DNA from: Herminiimonas fonticola
GTDB taxonomy: Bacteria; Pseudomonadota; Gammaproteobacteria; Burkholderiales; Burkholderiaceae_D
Direction: 5' to 3'
Assembly (NCBI RefSeq): GCF_003293745.1
Contig: NZ_PTLZ01000001.1
Span: 1,302,001-1,366,000, forward strand
Length of the DNA: 64,000 bases
Under the pieces are notes generated by a model. The model saw nothing but the letters and a program-made list of their open reading frames with translations, was not told the origin of the DNA and searched no databases. Below are positions 44,253-54,621 of the stretch, in pieces. Position 1 is the first letter of the stretch, and each line of letters begins with the position of its first letter. The position numbers and the translations under genes were made by a program.

Positions 44253-44537
44253 TTAATCTTCTGCCTTCATCGCCTTGGCGACGATTTCCTTGTTGAGTAT
44301 TTTTCCCCACGATTCAATGCGATAAATTTCGCCGAATTTATGAATCACCATTCCATACTGTTCGCGTAATTTATCTACCTCGCTATCGATGGTGGTTTTG
44401 TCTATGCCGGTCAAGTCATCGATAGCGCTTGATGTGGGACGCTCCAGCAAATCGATGGCTGATGCAAGAACGAATAAGCGGCGCGCATCGTCGTGTGGAT
44501 ACTGCGGCACGCCGAACTGATTCTTGTTGAATTGCAT
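44253..44537 (-). CDS. Small winged-helix-like protein, unknown function
   Basis: 94 residues. The pattern DDLTGIDKTTIDSEVDKLREQYGMVIHKFGEIYRIESWG reads as one winged helix with its wing. AAAGGA precedes the ATG. It follows the 272-residue gene by 15 bp on the same strand; the two look like an operon. It may be a regulator or a partner of the upstream protein. Confidence 0.65.
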   Translation of the reverse strand: MQFNKNQFGVPQYPHDDARRLFVLASAIDLLERPTSSAIDDLTGIDKTTIDSEVDKLREQYGMVIHKFGEIYRIESWGKILNKEIVAKAMKAED

Positions 44538-44552
44538 GCGCGTTCCTTTCCA

Positions 44553-45371
44553 TTATTTTCGATTGTTCGCTGTGCCGAATACCTTGTTGACCCAAGTTTC
44601 CTTCGACGTTGATTTTTCCTGCGTCAGGAATCTGGTCTTGAATTCAGCCGCTTTTTTAATGGCAATTGCACGTGTCATGATGTCGAGATGAAGCAGCATC
44701 GCGATCCCGCCTTCGACCCGGCCGAGTGCGCGTTCATCATTCAAATTTTCTTCGGCCTTTTCAGTACGGGCGACGAGCTGGCTGAAGGCTTCGCTGATGG
44801 CGCCATAGGCACGATTGGTAATGCCGATCTGCGCTGCATCAGCAATCTCCTTTGCATCTTTTTGGTAGTGCGCGAACAGATCCTCCAGACGTTTTACATA
44901 GGGTGCTGTCAGCTTCAAGTCCTTTACGATGGCGCTGGCGAGCAGGGCTGCCGACATTTCTGCCTGAGCAGCAGCTTTCGGATAACACGCCAATCCGTAA
45001 CCATGTTTGTGCAGGCGTGTCACCATGTGTTCAATCGCGTTGAACGAATAAATATCATTGAGCTCGGATGCCGACGTGTCTGTCTTGGGCGCGGTAGAAA
45101 TTCTGGCAAGCAACCAGTCATCAAAGCTGGGCGCTAAGGCACCTGATGGTGTTGCATCTACAGCCTGCTGAAAACTATTCAACAAATTTTGATGTGCGTC
45201 GGGCGAGACTGAAATACTGATTGGAGGCATACCTTGCTTTCCATTTTTATCCAATGAATCCACGGTTTTGCATGACGATTGCTTTTTCTTTTTCTCTAGC
45301 ATGCTGCTCTGAAAATTGGCGATTAGCTGCTTAACTATAATACTGACTAGAGTATCTGACAAAGATTTCAT
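44553..45371 (-). CDS. Protein of unknown function (272 residues)
   Basis: Not recognised. An N-terminal Lys/Ser-rich stretch (LEKKKKQSSCK) is followed by a mostly helical, Ala-rich region (AAAQAEMSAALLASAIV, then EEAFSQLV-type helices). No membrane segment. First of a two-gene operon with the winged-helix protein. Internal starts, for example Met48, are possible. Confidence 0.6.
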   Translation of the reverse strand: MKSLSDTLVSIIVKQLIANFQSSMLEKKKKQSSCKTVDSLDKNGKQGMPPISISVSPDAHQNLLNSFQQAVDATPSGALAPSFDDWLLARISTAPKTDTSASELNDIYSFNAIEHMVTRLHKHGYGLACYPKAAAQAEMSAALLASAIVKDLKLTAPYVKRLEDLFAHYQKDAKEIADAAQIGITNRAYGAISEAFSQLVARTEKAEENLNDERALGRVEGGIAMLLHLDIMTRAIAIKKAAEFKTRFLTQEKSTSKETWVNKVFGTANNRK

Positions 45372-45472
45372 TTTCTTTGTGTTAACTATTCGGCATCATC
45401 TGTCGTTTTGGATTTTCGTGAAATCCAAGTACATACGTCCTGCGTACTTCCTGACGCAGTTACATGAAATAA

Positions 45473-46525
<1,053 letters not shown>

Positions 46526-46711
46526 GTCTGTATTGATGCATAAGAGTTGCGCGATTTTTTCGACGTCGGCGGCGCGCGCGCTTTTACGCTAGTCTTATGC
46601 AGGTTTGCAATCGCAAACACTGTTTCCCCACATTGTTGTCGGGTTTGTCGTGCCAGATTTTTGTCATTATTTGGTCGGCAAACCAGAGATATCCAGAAAG
46701 CGAATGACTTG

Positions 46712-49213
46712 ATGTTTGCTCAATCTTTTCGTATGACGCAGCGCGACTGGCGCGCCGGCGAGTTGCGTTTCTTGCTGGTGGCATTGATAGTGGCGGTCGC
46801 CGCACTGTCGTCTGTCAGTTTCTTTGTCGATCGCATGCGCACCGGTTTGAATCGCGATGCACATCAGATGCTGGGCGCTGATCTGCTGATACGTACAGAT
46901 GAACAGATTGCACCGGCTTGGAAAGCCGAAGCTGAAAAACGTGGTTTGCAACTGGCTGAGACTGTCGTCTTTCCAAGTATGGCAATTGCCGGAGAAGGCG
47001 ACCAGGCAGTGTCCAAACTGGCGTCTATCAAGGCGGTGACTCCGGGTTATCCATTGCGTGGCAATGTAAAAATAGCGACGCAGATCAACGGTGACGGTGT
47101 TGCCGCAAAGTCTATTCCTGATCCAGGTACGGTATGGGTGGATGCCGGAATTTTGACCAGTTTGAATCTTGCAGTCGGCAATCCACTGAAACTCGGTGAC
47201 AAGACTTTTACCATCTCCAAACTCATTACGAATGAGCCGGATCGCGGCGCGGGTTTCATGAACTTTGCGCCACGCGTGATGCTGTCCGCCAGCGACGTTG
47301 CGGCGACCGGTTTGATACAACCCGGCTCGCGTATCACTTATCGTTTGTTGGTTGCAGGAAAACCGGCCGATGTCGACAAATTCGATAAATGGGTGCAGGA
47401 CAAAATCGAGACAGACAAGCTGAAAGGCGTGCGCACCGAATCACTGGAATCCGGTCAGCCGCAAATGCGTGCAACCTTGCAACGTGCGGAAGAATTTCTG
47501 TCTCTGGTGGGTTTGTTGTCGGCCATGTTGGCCGCAGTCGCTGTCGCAATGGCAGCACGCCGTTTCATGCTGCGTCACGTCGATGCATGCGCGATGTTGC
47601 GTTGCCTAGGCATGACGCAGAATCAGGTGACGTCCTTGTATCTGATTGAATTCTTGATGGTGGGTTTGGTCGGCAGTGTCATCGGTGCGGCAGTCGGTTT
47701 CGCTGCGCATTTTGTGTTGATCGAATGGTTGGGACGCTTGATCACGAATGACTTGCCACCTGCATCTATTCTGCCTGCGGTGCAGGGCTTGGCGACCGGC
47801 TTGCTGCTGCTGATAGGTTTTGCGCTGCCGCCTATTCTGCAATTGCGTAATGTGCCGCATAACCGCGTGATTCGACGCGAGCAGGATATGCCGCAACCGA
47901 TCACGATAGCTACCTATGCGCTCGGCCTGGCAACCTTTATCGGTCTACTGTTGTGGCAGGCGGGAAATATCAAACTTGGTTTGCTGACAGCGGCGGGTTT
48001 TGTCGGCGGCCTCGCCGGTTTCGCATTCATCAGTTGGCTGGCGTTGAAGTCGCTGCAATCCTTGCGAGGAGCTATCAATAACGCGAGCTGGCGTTTTGCC
48101 GTCACTGCGTTGCAGCGGCGTCCGGGTGCGACGATAGTGCAAGTCGTTGCGTTGGCACTTGGCCTGATGGCTTTGCTGTTGTTGACCGTGATTCGCGGCG
48201 ATCTGGTCGATGCGTGGCGCAGTGCGACACCGCCGAATGCACCGAATCGATTCGTCATCAATATTCAGCCGGATCAAAAAGCCGAGCTTGAAGCGCGGCT
48301 CGCGCAAAACAAGATTGCCGATGCCGATCTGTTCCCGATGATACGTGGCCGTCTGCTCGCGATTAACAATGTAGAGATCACGGGCGAGAGTTTTGTCGAA
48401 GACAGAGCCAAACGTCTGGTCGATCGCGAATTCAATCTATCGACGATGAGCAAGATGCCGGCGTCGAATCAAATTACTGCCGGTCGCTGGTTCGACAACA
48501 GCAAACCGGAAGCCTCGGTTGAAGCCGGCTTGGCCGAAACCTTGCGCCTTAAGATAGGTGATAAATTAAAGTTTGAAGTCGCCGGCGAAACTGTCGAAGT
48601 GCCGATCACCAGCTTGCGCAAACTGGAATGGGGATCGATGAAGGTCAATTTCTTCGTCATCATCAATCCTGCTGCGATGAAGGACATGCCGCAATCGTGG
48701 ATCACGTCCTTCCATCTTCCTGAAGGCAGCACCACGTTCGAGAATCAGCTGACGCGCGATTATCCGAATCTGACCGTGGTCGATATTGGTAGCGTGGTCA
48801 AACAGATTCAGGATGTGATCGATCAAGTTGTCACTGCAGTCGAATTCCTGTTCATGTTTACGCTCGCATCCGGTGTGCTGGTCTTGTATGCCGCGCTGGC
48901 CAGTTCACAGGATCAACGCACGCGTGAAGCAGGGCTGTTGCGTGCGCTGGGTGCGACACGCAAGCAATTGTCGCAATCGCAGTGGATAGAATTCGCATTG
49001 GTAGGCGGCTTGGCCGGCTTGCTGGCAGCTGCCGGTGCGACAGTGGTCGGCTGGTCGCTTGCGCATTTCGTATTCGACTTCGAATGGAAATTCAGTCCGG
49101 TGGTATGGATTGCCGGCTTCACTATAGGTGCCGCATGTGCATTTATAGGTGGCTGGGTCAGCTTGCGCAATGTGCTGAATCAACCGCCTTTGCAAACACT
49201 GCGTGAAGCCTGA
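46712..49213 (+). CDS. FtsX-type ABC transporter permease (YbbP-like)
   Basis: Inner-membrane protein of 833 residues with the doubled FtsX architecture: TM1 near the start (FLLVALIVAVAALSSVSFFVD), a periplasmic MacB-like core domain (about 50-245), three or four TMs (about 260-420), a second periplasmic domain (about 520-690) and three C-terminal TMs. In E. coli YbbP pairs with the ATPase YbbA for export of lipids or proteins. No ATPase gene is next to it here. ATG at 46712 is preferred: the upstream part of the frame (46547) is not membrane-like and lies in the leader. Confidence 0.88.
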   Translation: MFAQSFRMTQRDWRAGELRFLLVALIVAVAALSSVSFFVDRMRTGLNRDAHQMLGADLLIRTDEQIAPAWKAEAEKRGLQLAETVVFPSMAIAGEGDQAVSKLASIKAVTPGYPLRGNVKIATQINGDGVAAKSIPDPGTVWVDAGILTSLNLAVGNPLKLGDKTFTISKLITNEPDRGAGFMNFAPRVMLSASDVAATGLIQPGSRITYRLLVAGKPADVDKFDKWVQDKIETDKLKGVRTESLESGQPQMRATLQRAEEFLSLVGLLSAMLAAVAVAMAARRFMLRHVDACAMLRCLGMTQNQVTSLYLIEFLMVGLVGSVIGAAVGFAAHFVLIEWLGRLITNDLPPASILPAVQGLATGLLLLIGFALPPILQLRNVPHNRVIRREQDMPQPITIATYALGLATFIGLLLWQAGNIKLGLLTAAGFVGGLAGFAFISWLALKSLQSLRGAINNASWRFAVTALQRRPGATIVQVVALALGLMALLLLTVIRGDLVDAWRSATPPNAPNRFVINIQPDQKAELEARLAQNKIADADLFPMIRGRLLAINNVEITGESFVEDRAKRLVDREFNLSTMSKMPASNQITAGRWFDNSKPEASVEAGLAETLRLKIGDKLKFEVAGETVEVPITSLRKLEWGSMKVNFFVIINPAAMKDMPQSWITSFHLPEGSTTFENQLTRDYPNLTVVDIGSVVKQIQDVIDQVVTAVEFLFMFTLASGVLVLYAALASSQDQRTREAGLLRALGATRKQLSQSQWIEFALVGGLAGLLAAAGATVVGWSLAHFVFDFEWKFSPVVWIAGFTIGAACAFIGGWVSLRNVLNQPPLQTLREA

Positions 49214-49264
49214 GTCGTTTAAAAATGGTGGTCGGTTGCAGAGTTTGCAGATGCTGATTATAAT

Positions 49265-49278
49265 TGAGTGAATACTCA
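49265..49278. promoter_or_regulatory. TetR-type operator upstream of tetR
   Basis: TGAGT-gaat-ACTCA lies 24 bp before the regulator ATG. The same half-sites recur as TGAGTACTCA at 49921-49930 before the downstream dehydrogenase gene, pointing to one repressor for both. Confidence 0.6.
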
Positions 49279-49301
49279 GCAATAATAGTCATTGAGCGAA
49301 C

Positions 49302-49877
49302 ATGGCCAGACCGAGAAGTGAAGAAAAACGTGCAGCGTTGCTAGACGCCGCGATCCAGGTGATTGCCGAGCGTGGCTTGTCAGCGACGCCGACGTCGGCG
49401 ATTTCAGCCGTTGCCGGTGTTGCGGAAGGCAGCCTGTTCACGTATTTCAAAACCAAGGATGAGTTGGTCAATGCGCTTTATCTGGGGCTTAAGGCCGAAA
49501 TGGCTGAGGTGCTGATGACGAATTTTCCACACAAGGCAGAAGTGCGCAGGCAATTCCAGTATGTGTGGGATAACTATGTGGCGTGGGGCGTTGCCAACCA
49601 GCAGAAGAAACGTGTGATGGATCAGTTGACGTATTCTGCGCAAATCACGCCGGAATCGCGGGAGGCGGGCGCAGCACCTTTTGTCGAAATTTTGCAGATA
49701 CTGCAGCAGAACGTTGACGACAAAATATTGCGTAATTATCCGGTGGCGTTTATTGCAGCATCGATGAACAGCCTGGCCGAGATGACGATGGATTTTATTT
49801 TGCAGGATCCGAAAGGCGCGGCGCGATATCGCAAGTCAGGTTTTGAGGTGTGGTGGAATGGCGTGGCAAATATGTAA
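49302..49877 (+). CDS. TetR-family transcriptional regulator
   Basis: 191 residues. N-terminal TetR helix-turn-helix: RAALLDAAIQVIAERGLSATPTSAISAVAGVAEGSLFTYFKTKDELVNALY (about residues 10-60). The helical C-terminal half is the ligand-binding and dimer domain. It probably represses itself and the two oxidoreductase genes downstream through the TGAGT...ACTCA sites. The inducer is unknown. Confidence 0.93.
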   Translation: MARPRSEEKRAALLDAAIQVIAERGLSATPTSAISAVAGVAEGSLFTYFKTKDELVNALYLGLKAEMAEVLMTNFPHKAEVRRQFQYVWDNYVAWGVANQQKKRVMDQLTYSAQITPESREAGAAPFVEILQILQQNVDDKILRNYPVAFIAASMNSLAEMTMDFILQDPKGAARYRKSGFEVWWNGVANM

Positions 49878-49920
49878 AATTTTTTTAAATCGATTCAATT
49901 TTTTTTGTTATTTAATTGCG

Positions 49921-49930
49921 TGAGTACTCA
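49921..49930. promoter_or_regulatory. TetR-type operator upstream of the SDR gene
   Basis: A perfect 10-bp palindrome TGAGTACTCA, 19 bp before the SDR ATG. It shares half-sites with 49265-49278 but has no spacer. Confidence 0.55.
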
Positions 49931-49949
49931 GGCATAAAAAGGAAAAATC

Positions 49950-50810
49950 ATGAGCGGAAAAGTAGCATTGATCACCGGCGCTTCGTCCGGCATAGGAGCG
50001 GCCACTGCATTGCAAATGGCTGCAGCGGGTTTTGTCGTCTACGCTGCAGCCCGCCGCATTGATCGGATGGCCGATTTGCGTATGCACGGTATCAAGGTCA
50101 TCGGGCTGGACGTCACCAGCGAGGATTCGATTACTGCCTGTCTGCAAACGATACGGCAAGAAAGTGGTGATATCGATGTGCTCGTGAATAACGCCGGTTA
50201 TGGCTCATACGGCGCGGTCGAGGAAGTGCCGATGGAGGACGCACGCAGACAGTTTGAAGTCAATCTTTTCGGTCTGGCACGGCTGACGCAGCAGGTCATC
50301 GCGCATATGCGGGAACAGCGCTGGGGTCGCATCATCAATGTCTCATCGGTCGGTGGCGTGGGCGCCACGCCCTACGGTGCCTGGTATCACGCGACCAAAT
50401 TCGCACTGGAAGGATATTCGACGGCGTTGCGTCAGGAGCTTGAGCCTTTTGGCGTCGACGTCGTTGTGATCAGGCCGGGCGGTACAAAAACCGAGTGGGG
50501 CGGTATCGCAACAGAAAGTCTGCTCAAGATATCTGGCAACGGACCGTACCGGCAAGCGGTGCAAGCGATGGCTGCTACCTTTAAAAAAGGCAACGATAGC
50601 GCTATGCTGGATTCGCCCGACGTGATTGCAAAATTGATTCTGCAGGCAGCAACTGCCGCGCGTCCGAAAACGGTTTATGTCCCTGCAAGTATCGCCAGAA
50701 TATTCGTGCTGATTCCGTGGTTGCTCAGTCACCGGATGTCCAATGCGTTGACGCGTGCGTTTCTCGGCTTGCCGAAAGTGATGGGTCTGGAAAATGGAGG
50801 TACACGATGA
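49950..50810 (+). CDS. Short-chain dehydrogenase/reductase
   Basis: NAD(P)-dependent oxidoreductase of 286 residues. Cofactor loop ITGASSGIGAATA (about residues 7-19), NNAG (about 80), catalytic Ser in NVSSVGG (about 130) and YHATK (Y147, K151 approximately). The ARRID after beta-2 suggests NADP preference. The stop overlaps the next start (ATGA). Substrate unknown; TetR control suggests response to a small molecule. Confidence 0.93.
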   Translation: MSGKVALITGASSGIGAATALQMAAAGFVVYAAARRIDRMADLRMHGIKVIGLDVTSEDSITACLQTIRQESGDIDVLVNNAGYGSYGAVEEVPMEDARRQFEVNLFGLARLTQQVIAHMREQRWGRIINVSSVGGVGATPYGAWYHATKFALEGYSTALRQELEPFGVDVVVIRPGGTKTEWGGIATESLLKISGNGPYRQAVQAMAATFKKGNDSAMLDSPDVIAKLILQAATAARPKTVYVPASIARIFVLIPWLLSHRMSNALTRAFLGLPKVMGLENGGTR

Positions 50811-51493
50811 ACGTTCTTGTATTTGGTGCAACCGGCATGGTTGGCCATGGCGTTCTGCAGGAGTGTTTGGCTGCCGATGACGTGACGCTTGTGCAGACCA
50901 TCGGGCGCACGGCGACCGGTCAGCCCCATCCTAAGTTGCGCGATGTCGTGCATAGCGACATGTATGACTACCAAAGTATCGAAGCGCAATTAAGCGGGTT
51001 CGATGCGTGTTTTTTCTGTCTCGGTACATCGTCGGTAGGCAAGAGTGAGGCTGAATACACGCGCGTGACGGAGGACCTGACGATGGCTGCAGCGGCCACG
51101 CTGGCAAGGCTGAACCCGCAAATGACATTCACGTACGTGTCAGGTGCCGGCACCGACAGTACGGAGCAAGGCCGCAGCATGTGGGCGCGCGTCAAAGGCA
51201 GAACCGAGAATCGATTGCTGCATGCCGGTTTCAAGGCTGCGTACATGTTTCGTCCGGGAGCGATTCAGGCATTGCATGATGTGCAGTCGAAGACAGCGCT
51301 GTATCGGATTCTTTATTTGTTTTTCAAGGTATTGCTGCCGCCCTTACGTGCGCTGTTCCCGAATCACATATTGACGACTGGCCAGATCGGGCAGGCGATG
51401 TTGGCGGTGGCCCGGCATGGCGCCCCGAAATCGATTCTCGAAAGCTGCGACATTCGTGCAATTGCCGAGCAGGAATCAAAGACGTCTCGATGA
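50807..51493 (+). CDS. NAD(P)-binding epimerase-like protein
   Basis: 228-residue Rossmann-fold protein with VFGATGMVGHGVLQECL at its start and an SDR-like core (FFCLGTSSVGKSEAEY, FTYVSGAGTDST). It lacks the YxxxK pair in the usual place, so it resembles the atypical SDR (HTATIP2/TIP30-like) group. The ATG at 50807 has GGAGG upstream and overlaps the SDR stop by 4 bp. Confidence 0.88.
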   Translation: MNVLVFGATGMVGHGVLQECLAADDVTLVQTIGRTATGQPHPKLRDVVHSDMYDYQSIEAQLSGFDACFFCLGTSSVGKSEAEYTRVTEDLTMAAAATLARLNPQMTFTYVSGAGTDSTEQGRSMWARVKGRTENRLLHAGFKAAYMFRPGAIQALHDVQSKTALYRILYLFFKVLLPPLRALFPNHILTTGQIGQAMLAVARHGAPKSILESCDIRAIAEQESKTSR

Positions 51494-51674
51494 CGTCCAC
51501 GCATTGCATCAAAGGGCATAGCCGACACTGAAGGCTCCGGATAGTGATCGTTGTTTGATAGAGCAGTGCTTGTGCGATGAGTTTCCAGCGAGTGTTCATA
51601 TGCGGGATTTCATCGCATGCTAAAGAGCTTGAGAGCGCCTATGAGAGAGCTGGGACACGGCGCGATGCGTTATC

Positions 51675-52079
51675 ATGTCGACTATGACTGAAAATCAACA
51701 AAGCACTCTGTACGAACTTCTCGATGGCGAAACTGGCGTACGTGCCCTGGTCGACCGTTTTTACGATTTGATGGATCTGGAACCGGCGTTTGCCGGTATT
51801 CGGGCCATGCATCCGACTACGCTCGATGGTTCGCGCGACAAGCTGTTCTGGTTCTTGTCGGGCTGGACTGGCGGCCCGAATCTGTTTGTCGAACGTTTCG
51901 GCCATCCGCGCCTGCGTGCGCGTCATTTGCCGTACGCTATTGCCACCGATGAACGCGACCAATGGTTGCGTTGCATGGAGATGGCGATGCAAGACGTCGG
52001 CATCGTTCCATCACTGCAAGAGCATTTGCAAAAATCTTTTGCCGAAACTGCCGACTGGATGCGCAACACGCATGGTTAG
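51675..52079 (+). CDS. Group II truncated hemoglobin
   Basis: Oxygen-binding globin of about 134 residues. LYELLDGETGVRALVDRFYDLMDLEP is the helix A-B region; FWFLSGWTGGPNLFVERFGHPRLRARHLPY contains the proximal histidine region (GHPRLRARH) and the Trp typical of trHbO. A second ATG at 51684 is a possible start. It stands alone before rmuC. Confidence 0.92.
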   Translation: MSTMTENQQSTLYELLDGETGVRALVDRFYDLMDLEPAFAGIRAMHPTTLDGSRDKLFWFLSGWTGGPNLFVERFGHPRLRARHLPYAIATDERDQWLRCMEMAMQDVGIVPSLQEHLQKSFAETADWMRNTHG

Positions 52080-52141
52080 GCAGGCACATCGCTCTACGCA
52101 TATTTCCGATTCGATTTCCCTTGTCCTGGACATAAATTGAC

Positions 52142-53611
52142 ATGACACAACTGCATTTCATTATTTTGCTACTCGTCGCAGTTGTCATCATTGCGCTGCA
52201 GATCGTCGCCATGTTGCGCAATCGCGCCGTCGATATCACGCCGCAACTGACAAGCTTGCAAAACGAATTGCAGCGGCATCAACAACAAGGCAGCGAACGT
52301 ATAGAACGTGAGTTGCGCGAGCAGGTGCAATCGACGGCACAAGCCACGCGTCAGGAACTGGGTAGTAATTTCATGCAGTTCCAGCAAGCTTTGGCAGCGC
52401 AATTAACGAGCGTCGCGACGCTGCAAAACAATCAGATCGATTCGTTTGCGCAACAGCTCGCCAAGTTGAACGAAGCAAATGCGCAACAACTGGAAGCGAT
52501 GCGCCAAGCGATTACCTTGCAGGCACAGACCGGCAGGGAAGAGCAGGCAACGGCGCTCAAGCGTTTTGGCGATACCTTGAACCAGACTTTGACGACGCTG
52601 ACGGAATCCAACGCGCAGCGCATGGCAGAAGTGCGGGCCACACTGGAAGCGAAGATCAAGGATCTGCAAACCGATAACGGCACTCGCTTGGAAGAAATGC
52701 GCAAGACCGTCGATGAAAAATTGCACGCAACGCTGGAACAACGTCTAGGCGAATCTTTTAAACTGGTTTCGGATCGACTGGAAAAAGTCCATCAAGGCCT
52801 GGGTGAAATGCAGCAACTGGCAATCGGCGTCGGCGATTTGAAACGCGTGCTGACCAACGTCAAAACACGTGGCACCTGGGGTGAAGTTCAGCTTGAGATG
52901 TTGCTGGAACAGGTGTTGACGCCAGACCAGTATGCAAAGAATGTGGAAACCATTCCCGGTAGCGGTGCACGTGTCGAATTCGCGATCAAATTGCCGGGCA
53001 ACGATGACGGTCAGACGCCGATCTGGATGCCTATTGATGCAAAATTTCCGAAGGAACAATACGAACGTTTGGCTGAAGCAGCCGATCGTGCTGATGCAGA
53101 TGGCGTACTGTTGGCAGGAAAAGAATTGGAAGCCGTCGTGCGTGGTGAAGCGAAAAAAATCGCCGAGAAATATCTGTCGCCGCCATTGACCACTGATTTT
53201 GCAATTCTGTTTTTGCCGACCGAAGGTTTGTATGCAGAAGTCATGCGTAGACCCGGATTGGCTGACGATTTACAGCGTACGCATCGTGTCAGCATCGCCG
53301 GTCCATCAACCTTGTCTGCATTGTTGAACAGTCTGCAAATGGGTTTCCGTACACTGGCGCTGGAAAAACGTTCGTCAGAAGTCTGGCAAGTGTTGGGCGC
53401 AGTCAAAACCGAGTTCGGCAAATTCGGCGATGTGCTGGCAGCGACCAAGGCGACGCTGGAACGCGCAGCCAAGAACATCGAGCAGGCAGAGACCAGAAGC
53501 CGTCAAATGACGCGCAAACTGAAATCGGTAGAGGCACTCCCCAGCGAGGCAGCGCAGCAGCTGCTGGGCGTTGATTTGCCGCTGGGTGATTTGCTGGACG
53601 ATAAAGAGTAG
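52142..53611 (+). CDS. rmuC: DNA recombination protein RmuC
   Basis: 489 residues. An N-terminal membrane anchor (FIILLLVAVVIIALQIVAML) is followed by a long coiled coil (about 35-200). The RmuC nuclease-like core has TRGTWGEVQLEMLLEQVL (about 240-257), WMPIDAKFPKEQYERL (about 297) and AILFLPTEGLYAEV (about 353). In E. coli rmuC loss alters inverted-repeat recombination and the protein restricts foreign or damaged DNA ends. Length normal. Confidence 0.94.
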   Translation: MTQLHFIILLLVAVVIIALQIVAMLRNRAVDITPQLTSLQNELQRHQQQGSERIERELREQVQSTAQATRQELGSNFMQFQQALAAQLTSVATLQNNQIDSFAQQLAKLNEANAQQLEAMRQAITLQAQTGREEQATALKRFGDTLNQTLTTLTESNAQRMAEVRATLEAKIKDLQTDNGTRLEEMRKTVDEKLHATLEQRLGESFKLVSDRLEKVHQGLGEMQQLAIGVGDLKRVLTNVKTRGTWGEVQLEMLLEQVLTPDQYAKNVETIPGSGARVEFAIKLPGNDDGQTPIWMPIDAKFPKEQYERLAEAADRADADGVLLAGKELEAVVRGEAKKIAEKYLSPPLTTDFAILFLPTEGLYAEVMRRPGLADDLQRTHRVSIAGPSTLSALLNSLQMGFRTLALEKRSSEVWQVLGAVKTEFGKFGDVLAATKATLERAAKNIEQAETRSRQMTRKLKSVEALPSEAAQQLLGVDLPLGDLLDDKE

Positions 53612-53708
53612 AAATTTGTTCGCCGCCAGCAACGGTTTTTAAATCATGATAAATTCACGCCTCACTGATGAAGTGATGCGCTGAATTTTCAGTACACATT
53701 CATCAGTA

Positions 53709-53875
53709 CGTTCTCGGGGCGGGGTGAGATTCCCCACCGGCGGTAATGACACGATTGTGTCTAGCCCGCGAGCGCTTGTTGAAGCTTCAAGCTGTTTCTT
53801 CGGCTTATTTCAACAAGGTCAGCAGACTCGGTGTGATCCCGAGGCCGACGGTCATAGTCCGGATGATAGAGAACG
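53709..53875 (+). ncRNA. FMN riboswitch (RFN element)
   Basis: Matches the RFN consensus in order: TTCTCGGGGCGGGGTGAGAT, CCCCACCGGCGGTAATG, AGCCCGCGAGC, GGTCAGCAGACTCGGTG, CCGAGGCCGACGGTCATAGT, closing GAGAACG. It controls the ribH gene 101 bp downstream. Ahead of that gene CCTGTAC (53945-53951) can pair with GTACACAGG (53960-53968), masking the AGGAG ribosome site. Control is therefore probably at translation initiation: FMN bound, ribH off. Confidence 0.95.
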
Positions 53876-53976
53876 GGATGACTTTTTACGCACCGGATTT
53901 TACGGTCTTGTGCGTTTGCCATTCCCGCTTGATATTCAAATTGCCCTGTACTTTCATTTGTACACAGGAGCTTTAC

Positions 53977-54480
53977 ATGCAACAAGCTATCGATATCAAA
54001 ACAAAATCAGCAACACGTCGTATCGCTTTTATTCAAGCCAGCTGGCACAAGGAAATCGTCGATCAATGCCGTATCGCCTTCGTAGCTGAAATGGCGACGC
54101 GCGGTTATTCGGAAGATGTGATCGACTTCTTTGAAGTTGCAGGGGCATTTGAAATCCCACTGCATGCCAAATTGCTGGCGAAGAGTGGTCGTTATGCCGC
54201 AGTGGTTGGCACCGGCCTCGTAGTTGACGGTGGTGTTTATCGGCACGAATTCGTGTCGCAAGCTGTCATCAGCGGTTTGATGCAAGTGCAACTGGAAACT
54301 GAAGTGCCGGTGATTTCAGCAGTGTTGACGCCGCATCATTTCCATTCACATGACGAGCATCAAGGCTTTTTCTTCGATCACTTCCTGGTGAAGGGTAAGG
54401 AAGCCGCACATGCATGCGCCGATACGATCAAGCGTTTGCAACAGATAGACGCGCTTACACAGGATCGCATCGCCGCATAA
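53977..54480 (+). CDS. ribH: 6,7-dimethyl-8-ribityllumazine synthase, RibH2-like
   Basis: Penultimate enzyme of riboflavin synthesis, 167 residues. Substrate motifs: IAFIQASWHKEIVDQC (about 16-31), GAFEIPLHA (about 62) and VDGGVYRHEFVSQAV (about 91). Late segment VLTPHHFHSHDEHQGFFFDHF, with no GNK-type loop, fits the type II (Brucella RibH2) branch. ATG at 53977 has CAGGAG seven bases upstream; the longer frame from 53746 runs back through the riboswitch and is not coding. Single gene, away from other rib genes. Confidence 0.93.
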   Translation: MQQAIDIKTKSATRRIAFIQASWHKEIVDQCRIAFVAEMATRGYSEDVIDFFEVAGAFEIPLHAKLLAKSGRYAAVVGTGLVVDGGVYRHEFVSQAVISGLMQVQLETEVPVISAVLTPHHFHSHDEHQGFFFDHFLVKGKEAAHACADTIKRLQQIDALTQDRIAA

Positions 54481-54556
54481 TCTCTGTTCGATACTGTTTT
54501 TGCGACATCCATGAATGGGCGGAATCAGTATTGATTAAGCTGTAGCGTGACGAAAT

Positions 54557-54585
54557 AAAAAAAGGGAGCCTAGGCTCCCTTTTTT
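54557..54585. terminator. Bidirectional terminator between ribH and rne
   Basis: Self-complementary GGGAGCCTAGGCTCCC is flanked by A7 and T6. It serves convergent ribH and rne. Confidence 0.9.
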
Positions 54586-54621
54586 GTGACGATTCATCCT
54601 GCATAACAGGATGAGCAAATC

